Below, one piece after another: positions 37,801 to 47,874 of a stretch of 64,000 bases of DNA. Source of the DNA: Panagrolaimus kolymaensis. Taxonomy: Eukaryota; Nematoda; Chromadorea; Rhabditida; Panagrolaimidae. The stretch spans positions 744,001 through 808,000 of the forward strand of contig JAJQJQ010000032.1 in assembly GCA_028622995.1 (NCBI GenBank), given 5' to 3'. The position numbers and the translations under genes are program-made. Every line of letters begins with the position of its first letter. Within the stretch, counting starts at the first letter, position 1. The notes beneath the pieces are model-generated. The model had not been told where the DNA came from and ran no database searches. It was given only the letters and a program-made list of their open reading frames with translations.

Positions 37801-40430
37801 AAGTCGCGATGAAAAAAAATAACATGGATAACGACCATAAAATTTGAATTTCAATTTTATGGTATATTTGATAACACATGCAAGTAATACAATAAATGGA
37901 GCTATTGTCGCATTTGAATTACTCACTACACCAACTAAACAAGGGCTATGGAAAAGTAAGACTAAAAATTAAAAAAAAATATATAAAAAATCTTTAAAAA
38001 AGGTAGCCGTCATCATTTTTAGCTGATTTTTTCTTACGTTAGTTTGTCTAACAAAATTTCGTAAACGTAACTAAAAAACATATAGCAGCTGATGGTTTGT
38101 AAACTAACGTCGCTTTATTAAGCTTTTTTGCAAGCGAAAGACGACCATCAGAAAAAGAAAAAAGTAAAAAAGAAAATGCAAAGGAAAAAACTCAAAAAAG
38201 GGATAAACCATAAACGATTATCAAACATTAAAATTTATCTATAAACCAACTATCCTTTAAAAATTATGCTCTAACACCAAAAAAAAGGAAGAAGAAAAGA
38301 AGTTAAAACTAAAAAAATAGTATCGGTTGAGAAATACATATAATGAAAAGGTTGCAACGCGACGACAATAAGGTGAAAAAGAAGAGTTAATCTCTGCACC
38401 TATGCATGGAATGTGCTTGCTTAGAATTTGGTGGAACAATATTTCTTATCAACTTCAATAGGAGGAGAGGAATCTGTGCAAAAAAAGAAGGTGAAACACA
38501 AAAGTCAATGAATAATCAATCAACAATAAAAAAAAAAGTATTGAATAACGCTCCATTTTGAGTCCAATAATGTCCACATTTTTACAAGCTTTTTAAAATG
38601 AAGCCGCCAAATCCATTTCCATAAACCCCAAATTATGGATTTGAATCGCGCGAAACTTTTTTATGCTACCAATTAATTGCGCTTTAAAATTATCTGTTTT
38701 TCATTGAAAAATATATTATTTTTCGATGCAACAAAATCGACGCAATTATAAAAAAGAAAACTTGTTAAATTACAGCTTTTTCAAAAGATAAAAAAATTTG
38801 AAAGAAGACGAGTAACTCGTTTTAGTGTTCCGTGTTAAAAAGCCCCAAGCCTTTAAAGTTCCAAGGATCGGTGCACAATTAACGAATCAACAACGACGAA
38901 AAAGCAAATGTAATCAAATTAGTTTAAATTTTTATTGAATGATTTTATAAAGGGCGTTGTAGGTGGTGGGATGTTTATGGCAAACATTTAATTAAGAAAA
39001 CTGAAGATATAATAAATAAGTAAAACCATAAGTTATTTTCATTTTTATCATTTATAAATAATAATAAACCTAACAAGAGAAAACTTGACTTATGTACAAA
39101 CCACTTTTCAAATCGAATAGTAAAGCCTTTTTATACAATTAATTGTGAATAAATCCATAAATAAGAAAGTCGACGAAAAAAAGTGAGCGAACGCAAAAAA
39201 TCATGTGTAAATAATTAAAAATGATTACTACCTTCTAAAAGACATTTTTAAATTAGTTTTAATTTCGTTTTTATTTATAACTAAGGAAAAGAGGAAAAAG
39301 AGAAAATGGAAATTACATTTTCACCTGGTCAAAAAAGGCAGTAGAAAGAAGGGTCAAAAATGGTCATTTTTTCGGCGGAAAACAAAACTAAGCAAAGAAG
39401 CAAGGAAGCAGCAGCTATGAATCAATTTTCATCCATTAGTTGGAAATTGGTCGTCAAGGATAAAAAAAATAATATACGGACGGAAGCTTGTTTCCATCAA
39501 TGCTCAAAACGAAAAAATGGCTGTTTTTTTAAGCTGTTTATAAAGGCTTTTAATAATTTGAAAAAAAGAATCAAAATATTTTAGAAAACAAAATAAAACA
39601 AATGTATGTTCTCGAAAAATGAAAAAGAACGTAACTAAAAATGAACAATAAACATAAAGAATTACATACTCTCAGTAGGGAAAGTAACACAAATTTGTTC
39701 ATTTAAGATTTTTACTATCAAAGATAAAACTAACCTAAAAGGCAAATATTGTCGTGAATTTGTTACACTCTTTTTATTTTTGCCAAAAAATATCTCGGGT
39801 GTTTTATTAAAAAAAAATGATCCCACATCAAATTCTAAGTTACTCCAATAAGCTATCCATGAACAACAACATTGTAACAAAGTCATAATGGGCCAAGTTT
39901 TGTGTGTGGCCTTCAAATCATCGAAAACTTTCATCAATTTTAAGTCCTTCATTATTATTCAATAAAAGAGTTGGTTGTCTATTTTATTCACTCAAAATTT
40001 ATGACTCAAAAACAATTTTTCTTATGTCAAAATTTAATTGATGCACGCACATCTTATTCTTTTTTTACACTTCTCTGAACACAATTATCCTCAAAAAAAA
40101 ATTTGCGTAAAAATTGAAAATAAAGTTTCTTGAAACATAAGAAATTATTGTTGGAAAAAAGAAGTGCGAAGATCAAAGGAAACCCGCTTCAATGTTTTTT
40201 TTATTTTACGAAAAAAGCCATTATTCCAGAAATTATAATGTGTGCGAGAAGAAAGAAAAATTGGAACAAACACCTCAAATGAAATCGAGGAAATAATAAA
40301 TGAAAGTTTTTTTCTTGATTTAATTGTTTAGATAATTATTACATGACATGTTATTTTATGATATTTGGTTTGAAACTTCTAATTTGAAAAAGCGTTTTAT
40401 TACTTTGAATATCTGAAAATTAATTATTTA
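31856..40430. other. 8.6-kb region without a recognised gene
   Basis: Only short frames occur. The plus strand is visibly A-rich and the minus strand T-rich over most of the span, the bias expected of long minus-strand introns or leader, so it may be the 5' region of long FHOD transcripts. One frame at 39662-39952 on the minus strand looks protein-like but is isolated. No tRNA, rRNA, CRISPR or clear repeat array was seen. Confidence 0.45.
39662..39952 (-). other. Isolated protein-like ORF, 96 codons, function unknown
   Basis: Encodes a peptide including KTWPIMTLLQCCCSWIAYWS, with an aromatic and Cys-rich composition unlike the shadow frames around it. I do not recognise it and see no convincing partner exons. 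It may be an orphan or relic exon. Confidence 0.25.
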
Positions 40431-40470
40431 CTAGGCGCTACGCGGACCTTCGGTCCGCCATGAAGCTCGT
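40431..40470 (-). mobile_element. Helitron-like 3' terminus
   Basis: Read on the minus strand: a perfect 7-bp stem with 3-nt loop (GCGGACC GAA GGTCCGC), 7 nt of spacer, then CTAG followed by T. A short GC-rich hairpin about 10 nt before a terminal CTRR, inserted 5' of a T, is the diagnostic 3' end of Helitrons. The element would extend to higher coordinates; its 5' TC end was not located. Confidence 0.6.
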
Positions 40471-40929
40471 TTTATGTAAATTATTACGAAAATTTTATTA
40501 TTAATAATTTGATCTTTACTCTGGAAGATAAGATCGCCATCTCCGCAACATCCCAGGCTTATTTACTTCTTTAAGGTCCTCTAAACTTGTTACAAATTGC
40601 CCTTAACAATTCCCTAAGCATACACATCAATAGTTAATGATTTCACAACATTCTCTCAATCTGGATCCTATAAAACCATTTTCAAAGATCCTCAATTCTT
40701 AATTGCTTCTCAAAGTTAGCTACCGCTCATTACCGCCTCATTTTTATGCAATGCAAACGAAAGCTTCCTTCCTGGCACTTTCCATTCACAATTATGCTAA
40801 TTTTTACATTTATTCATTCTTTTCCAACTTTCCCATGAAGCATTTCCAAGTGAGTACGCACGAAATGACGCACAATGAAAATTACTCGGAAGGATAAAAG
40901 AAAAAGGATGGAAAAAATCTTGCGAGTTG
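40471..40929. other. Possible Helitron interior
   Basis: Between the Helitron-like terminus and the WDR19 relic. No replicase or helicase coding sequence seen; somewhat less A+T-rich than its surroundings. Confidence 0.35.
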
Positions 40930-42178
40930 AGAAAAGACTGAAATTATATGCAACGCGAATAAGCTTACGAGCCGCTGCTTTTAGATCATTTCGTTTTATC
41001 AAAACCTGAAATAAAATTAAAAGGTAAATGTTTGAAGCTATATTTCAAATATTAAATAAACCTTAACAATAAGATAATTATGAAGCAAAATTAAAGCGTC
41101 TAGCATATTCGAAGAAACCTGCAAATTATTTTAAACTAATCGTCGATGCGTTTCTGCAACCATAAAAAATCTTTTCATTAATATCGTAATTTGTTTACTG
41201 TAATAAAGCTTACGAAAAAGTAAATCCCTTGCAACTTTGTAATTTCCACGTTTTTGTTCTTATTGACTTAAAATCATTGCAGTTTTTGCTGCTTCTGTAT
41301 ATACATTTGTAAACTAATATAAAGTCGAAAAATAAAATTTGAATCTATCATATCTTTGGGAACTCCATCAGCTTCACTAAGAAGATAGTTTGTTAATATT
41401 TTAACTAATTGTAGGTCTTTAGAATTCATGGCGCATTTTATTGCGAGTTGAAGAGCTACATCATCATCATTAGCTAATAAAAGCATTTTCATTGCCTAAA
41501 ATTTAAGATGGAAATGGATGTAAGATATCTCATAATAAACTTACAGCTTTATAATCACCATGAAGGAGATAAAACTTTCCAGCCATGATATTATATCTTT
41601 CTTTAGTGGGATAATATTGGGGATAAAGCTTCATATTGGGATGCTATGCCTTCATTTTCTATTTCATTAGCATAAACATCCATAAGATTTTCTGATTTGC
41701 TATTTGAAATGCTTCCTAAATTCATGTATTTTTTGTTTCATCAAAATATTATTTTATTTATTTCTAACTAACTTTACAACACTGTCAAATAATTAAAAAT
41801 TCGAAGCGCTAAATCCACTGCTTTTACCCAATGAAGGATATCTCGAAGCATCGAAATTTTTGATCGTAGTCTCTTCTTTGAAAATTCTCTCACCTCAAGT
41901 GCCATTTTATTTTGTTCTGATTCAACAAATGCTTCATCGCCATAATTATACGTTCCTTTAATCATTGCAATCATACTTTTCAATAACATATAATCTTCTT
42001 TATCAGCTAAATCTTCAACCGTCCAAGCCAAGGCAACATTACCAATATGTTTATAAATTCGACTCGCTAATCCAAACATATGAGCTTCAAGAGCTTCTTC
42101 AGCAGAAGTGCTCCATAAACTTTGATTGTTATCTTGTTCACAAATTTTCCATGCATTTCTCCAACGTCGAAGAACCTA
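40930..42178 (-). pseudogene. Decayed partial copy of WDR19/IFT144 (dyf-2)
   Basis: IFT144 is an intraflagellar transport complex A subunit. Minus-strand pieces match it in order: AWKICEQDNNQSLWS and the following ASRIYKHIGNVALAW (42170-41990), then DILHWVKAVDLALRIF (near 41810), then YNIMAGKFYLLHGDYKA (near 41600), LLSEADGVPKDMIDS (near 41360), EQKRGNYKVARDLLF (41259-41215), MLDALILLHNYLIVK (near 41080) and KRNDLKAAARKLIRVAYNF (near 40960). Remnant splice sites persist. Disruptions include a TAA at about 41260-41262, frameshifts near 41310, 41625 and 41700, and loss of about 230 residues between 41774 and 41712. The WD40 half and the C-terminal zinc-binding end are absent. It cannot make a functional protein. 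Confidence 0.82.
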
Positions 42179-42239
42179 TTATTGTTTTATGCTCAATTCA
42201 AGCCAGAATGGATTCGAAATACAGAATTATCAATTGATA

Positions 42240-42825
42240 TTAATGTTGGTTTCTAATTTTAACATTTTTTGATAATAATAAAGTTTATTTTGTATCCTTC
42301 AAATATTCAATAATTATCATATCTTCGTAAACAAAATAAGAATTTCTCTTCGTAGAAGCTTGTATTAAATCCATAATTCGAATGATGATAAAATGATCGA
42401 AGAAAAAAGTTGAGAAGTTAAAGGATTTGGGCGGTTAACGAACAAAAATTCTACAAAATCCCTTTCTTTCAGCATTATTTATCACTGTTGAAGTTTATAT
42501 TCTCATCTAATTATTGAAACAAATTAATGCAGGGTTTATTAAACAAATTTTTATGTTCAAAAATCCACTGTTTTTGCTCTGTTTTCGTTTGCAAATTGCA
42601 AACCATTTTCTTTTGATGAATTTTTTAAATTTTGCATCAAATTTAGCATACTGTAACATGCAGCGAAAAAAGATGCAGCGAATAAAAATGCAGCGAGCGA
42701 ATATTTTTAGTCTTTCTTCGTTCGCTCAAAACTTGTTCATTTTTTTCAACAAAAACTTTTCTGATTTTCTTTAAAATATTCATTGCATTTTCTTTTTCAG
42801 GTCACTCAAGCTTGCATCGTAAACA
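42240..42825. other. Upstream region of the H3 variant
   Basis: A+T-rich; a strong ttttcag acceptor ends at about 42800, some 25 bases before the histone ATG, so an upstream 5' exon or a spliced leader is likely. Confidence 0.45.
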
Positions 42826-43291
42826 ATGGCTCGTACCAAGCAAACTGCTCGAAAAACAACCGGTGGTAGAGCTCCAAGACCTACTCATACAGGTGAACGT
42901 CGCAGACATATGCCTCGTGATGGTGGTGTCAAGAAGCCTCATCGTTTTAAGCCTGGTACCGTTGCGCTCCGCGAAATTCGACGCTATCAAAAATCAACTG
43001 AACTTCTCATGCGCAAGCTTCCTTTCCAGCGTATCGTCCGTGAAATTGCTCAAGATTTCAAGGTTGATCTTCGGTAAGTTTACTTTCTATTTTTATATTC
43101 CATTTTCACTTTCGTTTTATAGATTCCAATCTTCTGCAATCCTGGCTCTTCAAGAAGCTGCTGAAGCTTATCTCGTTGGACTTTTCGAAGACGTGAACCT
43201 CTGCGCCATCCATGCCAAACGTGTAACCATCATGCCGAAGGACATGCACCTTGCTCTTCGTCTTCGTGGTGATCACTTACGATTTCAATGA
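42826..43291 (+). CDS. Highly divergent, intron-containing histone H3 variant
   Basis: Exons 42826-43073 and 43123-43291 give 138 residues. The histone fold is close to canonical ([52 protein letters not shown]), so it is H3 and not CENP-A. The first 13 tail residues keep ARTKQTARK (K4 and K9) with T at position 10. From 14 on the tail is [20 protein letters not shown]: it is one residue shorter than normal and lacks lysines at 14, 18, 23 and 27 and the S28 site, while the VKKPHR segment with K36 remains. The C-terminus is [10 protein letters not shown] instead of RIRGERA. The intron and downstream AATAAA (about 43399) point to a replication-independent, polyadenylated variant. Confidence 0.93.
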
Positions 43292-43921
43292 TCCTCTTGT
43301 TACCAAACTATGAAAATGTCTCCCCTGCTTTGATTTCCTATCTGGTATTTAATAATTTCATTTCTAACTTATTTTCATTGTAACATTTTATGTGTAATAA
43401 ACTTATTATTTATCTTGTGTCTTTTCTGATTCGGTTTCGAGCTCGATTTTGGATCTTTGATAAGCATGCTCTCTTTGAGATAGTCAGAAGAACAGTGTTA
43501 TCAACTTCTAAACGTTTTAACATATTTTGATAAGACTTGTTTCGTTATACACTTCTAATATTTATCCACCAAACGTTATTTAACATCGATACCCGGCTTG
43601 AAAGCTGTTAACACCATTTCTGAAGATGATCGTTAACTTTCAAAAAAACCAAACGAAAATTAAAGCAAGTTACTAGATTGTCACATTGTGCATAAAAAGG
43701 AATAATTTATGAAACATTTTTTTGAATAGCTTTTGGGGATATTTTTTCATCTTTCTTCCAAGCTAAATAAGTTAAACATTCTTTATTTTTACATGCAAAA
43801 TTTACAAAATAACATATATTCACAAAAATCTATCAAAATACAAAAATCATAAAGCATTAGTAGTTGCTGACACAGGATCATAAACATTCAACAGCATAAG
43901 ATCTTGAAAACAAAATTCAAT
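43292..43921. other. Convergent spacer between H3 variant and epsin
   Basis: Contains the H3 variant 3' UTR; nothing else recognised. Confidence 0.4.
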
Positions 43922-44852
43922 TCATGGAGCATAATTATATGATGGCATAGGATCATAAAAGTTCAACATCATAAGATCTTCAAGAGCGCTTTCCAAAGTA
44001 CTCGTTGGTTTACCATTGCTTTGATTTAGAGACGAGTAAACAGAAGGTATAAAACCATTATTAGCAAAAGCATCATTTCCAGCGTTGATAGTTTTCGTGC
44101 TTTCTTCAAGAGCAATCTGAAACTATATCAATTGACAAGCTGCACATATAAAGAAAGTAACTTACTTGAAGTCTAACATCATCACTTCGTCGCTTTTCTT
44201 CTTCTTTTGCATGTTCTTCACGGGAGATTGCTAAAGCTATTTGAAGTTCCATATCATCTTCACCCATGTTTGAGGATCTTGCTTCTTCGACTTCATTCTT
44301 TCGGTGTTCTTCATCTTTCATCGAGATACCAGATTTAACACATCTTTTACGAGTCAATTGATAGCGAGAACGTACATTCTTCAGCTGTTCTTCATCATTC
44401 AATAAAGCAACCATTTGCTTAGCTCTTTCTCTCACATTCATACCTTGATCACGATTAGCTTCAAAGAATTGAAAGTCCTTCAATGTTTCAATAATATAAA
44501 TGTTTTCACGACATTGTTGAGACACCTTTTCATTACCACCTTTGATGAGATACTCCATTAGACCAAGGCTTTTGTAAACATGACGCCAATTCTTTCCATG
44601 ATCATTGAGTCGTTTCCATAATATAACCATTATTTCAGTAAACGCCACGGGATCATGAGTTAAATCAGCTATTTCAGTCATAAGTGTGGTAGTAGGACCC
44701 CAAGGATCATTGCTAAAAGTACAAAAAAGCGTTAAAATATGTAAAAAAAGAAGAAGAATAACTAACCTTGTAGCATCACGAACTTTGAGTTGAGCAATTG
44801 AATAATTGTAAGCAACATTCTTGACTTGACGTTTGATGGTTGAAATAAACAT
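43922..44852 (-). CDS. EPN: Epsin (ENTH and UIM clathrin adaptor)
   Basis: Binds PtdIns(4,5)P2, clathrin and ubiquitinated cargo at coated pits. Exons 44852-44767, 44712-44166 and 44116-43922 give 275 residues. The ENTH domain (residues about 5-145) is clear: IKRQVKNVAYNYS, VRDATSNDPWGP, MVILWKRLNDHGKNWRHVYK, LIKGGNEKVSQQCREN. Two ubiquitin-interacting motifs follow: EDDMELQIALAISREE (near residue 200) and SDDVRLQIALEES, which spans the last intron. It is short for an epsin and shows no NPF motifs and no evident clathrin box in the C-terminal tail (TLESALEDLMMLNFYDPMP), so partner binding is probably reduced. The ATG of MFISTIKRQ is chosen because it matches the family N-terminus; longer upstream frames are not homologous. 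Confidence 0.92.
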
Positions 44853-46146
44853 GTTACATAAATTGAAACAGTGATGAATTTGAGAAGATAAAAACGAGCT
44901 ACGGTGAAACCAACGATTGAAAAGAAGAAGAGTACGAAAATGCAGCAATGACGAAAAAGAACAAGCAACCAACGAAAAAAAAGGATCGAGAGAGAAAATA
45001 GCAAGTGGCATGCACGAAAGCTTGATGAATGCATAATGCAGAGATGGCATCCGCGTTGCTTCAAAATTTATTTTTGCTAATTGATAGCATTGAGAAGAAG
45101 AAAAAAATGTTAATCATGTTTAGGTTTATTTTTTTTACCGAATATCTGTTCAATTAAAGTTAAAATAAATAAACTATTTATTTCTTAGCAAATGTTATAA
45201 TGCTTCTTTCAACGATTTTGTAACTTTATTTGTAACAGAAGCTTTTCTTTAATTTTCTTTTCTTTTTAGGCTTGTATAACACCAAAATCTCTAACAAACA
45301 CTTTATCAAAAACATGCAATACATAATAAATGTTGACATTTGATATAAAAACAAATACCTCAAACAAAGAAATAAAAACGAAAAGCTTTTTGTATTGAAT
45401 CGTTTTGATAACTATGATATGACATGTAATTTTATGATACACCTGATTGTGTTTTATCGTTCGAGAAAAAATGTGTTTTTGAGTGTTAAAAAAACATACT
45501 ACAAATAAAGCATCTGCTCTTCACTTTTTTTGACACTACATTTTAAATTATTAGTCTTGCTTTTTTTTTTAAAAGATTACCATCAATGGAATAAACCAGT
45601 ATTTTAAGCCCTCCTCATAAACATAATGATAATTCCTTCTTTTTTTCTTTTCTGTGCTTTTAAACTTGCGGTAATTCGATTCGATGACTTTCTTATACCG
45701 TGAATGCCATGGGATTTGAATAATTCTTCAAATTCAGCAAAGGTAGCAGCTAGTTCCTTGTATTTATTACAAATTTTTATCATTAAATAATTCTTTGGAG
45801 ATCCAAAACTTAAAGTTTACACAGCGAAAAATGGCATTTATTTGTTTAAATTAATAACTGCAAAGCATCAATTTCTTACGTATGTCGTCGTTGTTGCTTT
45901 GGGAATAACCTAATATATTATTAGAGAGGAACTCTTCAAGCACAACATTTTTTTTAATACAGTATCCATCCATTTTTTCAGTCAAACTACAAACTAAGGT
46001 TGTAATTTTTTTATGACAGGCTTGCAACAACTTTTTTAGGGCTGTACTTCGAAAAAAGTTTTAAAAACCAAATTCCTACTTAAGAAAAAAGAAAGTATTT
46101 TACAATTGGAAAAAATAAAACTTTTTTTTAGATTTTCAAAAAGAAA
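44853..46146. other. Divergent spacer between epsin and serpentine receptor
   Basis: About 1.3 kb. One minus-strand frame at 45604-45783 (60 codons with stop) reads as a protein-like, charged peptide; listed separately. No other feature seen. Confidence 0.4.
45604..45783 (-). other. Short protein-like ORF, unknown
   Basis: A 59-residue frame with an amphipathic stretch (CNKYKELAATFAEFEELFKS) and a basic tail. It has a possible acceptor upstream but no identified partner exon or family. It may be a small gene, a relic or chance. Confidence 0.25.
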
Positions 46147-47126
46147 ATGTTAAACGCAAATTTTATAACTTTGATTCATTATCTCATTTGTTTGGGTTGT
46201 TTAATTTACACATTGTATGCTTCGGCGTTTTTATTGTTTAAAAAGCCTGAAAAGAATGTTCAAGTATCTCGTACACCCATCACTATTTTATATTTTTGGT
46301 TTACTTCAACTTCGAGCATTTTGTTGTTGATTAATGTTGGATATGCAATAATTTTATGGCGACCTAATGAAATTATTTATAATCCCACAGCACTTTATTA
46401 TATTGCTGGAATTCCAACCATTTATGTTAATTTAGTTCCAATAGCTGATTTCTTTCTTTGCGCTGGTCGTTGTTGCTCAGTTGCTTTTCCTCTTATGTAT
46501 CGAAAAACTTTTAAAACCATTCTTGCTAGCATTTTTGGAGGAACAGTAGCTGGAATATTTTTACTTTATATTTTAGTAACCAAATGGTTTGCTTTTTCAA
46601 CAAAAGATACCACAACGACTTGCGCCTTTTATATTTGTTTGGTTTATCAATTAAATTATCCCATGATAATATCATACGCAAAATATACATTTTGCACATT
46701 AAATGTTATAGCTCCAATTATTTTACTTATTTGCATTTATCTTCGAAAATCCACTCAACTAAAATTTTTGAACAAACTCAACAAATCTGTATTAAAAATT
46801 TCTATTATTAATATTGTTTTTGCTTTTATTCCTGGTTTAATGGCCGATGTTTATTATGATGTAAGTGTTATTATCTTATTGAAATTTAAATAAAAAAAAT
46901 TATTATTTCTAAATTCTAAAAAACCCCGGTAAAGAAAGTTTCAAAACTACTATTTTTTCAGATTTGGAAAGTTCGCCCCATGGAAATTATTGGTGATTAT
47001 AATTTAACTTTGGTTTCAATAAATATTACACTTTGCGTGAACTTTTATTTGAGAGTATTTCGTAAATTATTTTTAAAGGTTATTGAAGAGAAAAATACAG
47101 TTACTACTGTAAGAAGTGTTTCATAG
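46147..47126 (+). CDS. Nematode-type serpentine (7TM) receptor
   Basis: Exons 46147-46860 and 46962-47126 give 292 residues with seven hydrophobic segments, beginning ITLIHYLICLGCLIYTLYA and ending NLTLVSINITLCVNFYLRVF. A Cys-Arg motif after TM3 (FFLCAGRCCSVAFPLMYRK) sits where receptors carry DRY-like signals, and it is followed by a basic loop. Layout and size resemble nematode chemoreceptor families such as Srbc or Srt, but I cannot fix the family. It is intact, unlike the relic at 9000-9219. The ATG is the first in frame, 38 bp after a T-rich acceptor-like stretch. Confidence 0.75.
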
Positions 47127-47392
47127 TTCTGTTTTATTATAAATAAGGATGGGTCGTATAATTTTTTTTCTGAATATTTTTTTGACATAAATCAAACTTT
47201 TTATGAGTATCAACATGTTGTTGATGTTTTTTAAAATTATTTTTAGAACTTTTTTTCACCGTAAAATGATTGCTTGTTTCCAGCTATCAATAAATAAAGT
47301 TAAAAATTTACAATCATCTTGTTTTTCAAAATAAATGTTTTTAATATAAGTTTGACACAAGGAAGGAAGAAGCTGCTTACATCAAAACAGAA
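47127..47392. other. Receptor 3' UTR and spacer
   Basis: AATAAA near 47292; nothing else before the foldback element. Confidence 0.4.
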
Positions 47393-47592
47393 TTAAAGGA
47401 ACAAGACTATTTGATGCCTTTTTCAAAATTTCGTTTTACGGGTCATAGAAGTTCATTTCGCCAACCGGCAATTTGAATTTACGTGTCATTAAAAAAATTA
47501 CACGTTAAATTCAAACAAGCGCTTGGCATTCGCAACTTCTATGACACGGAAACGAAATTTCAAAAAGGCATCAAATAGTCTTGTTCCTTTAA
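47393..47592. mobile_element. 200-bp foldback element bounded by TTAA
   Basis: The sequence is an imperfect palindrome along its whole length. Its outer 31 bases (from TTAAAGGAACAAGACTATTT) are perfectly repeated in inverse at the other end, with diverged inner arms and a short A+T loop. TTAA occurs at both boundaries, compatible with a piggyBac-type TTAA target duplication. Transcription through it would give a long hairpin RNA. Confidence 0.65.
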
Positions 47593-47874
47593 CTACAAAA
47601 AGAGAATAATCATTTAACAGTTATATAATAATATTCGTAAATACCAAGATTGCAAAAATTAAAAAAAATCAAAGTCCGTTGAGTGCCTGCTTTTTGATCT
47701 TTAATATAACCAAAGCATTTATTTTATATAAATTACATAGTTATGAACAAAAATTACATGCTTTAAAAAGAAAATAGAAAGACAAAGTAACCCCTAAATT
47801 TTGATTATTATTTGTCCCAAACACACAACATACAAATAAAAAATTATAAATTTCAAAAAAACGCAAAAGAAAAA
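47593..47874. other. Spacer, no supportable gene
   Basis: A+T-rich sequence downstream of the secreted Pro/Gln-rich gene; nothing recognised. Confidence 0.35.

Noticed and set aside
44762..45064. Longer epsin N-terminal frames starting upstream of 44852
   Set aside because: They lack homology and bypass the conserved MFISTIKRQ start; they run through the 5' region by chance.
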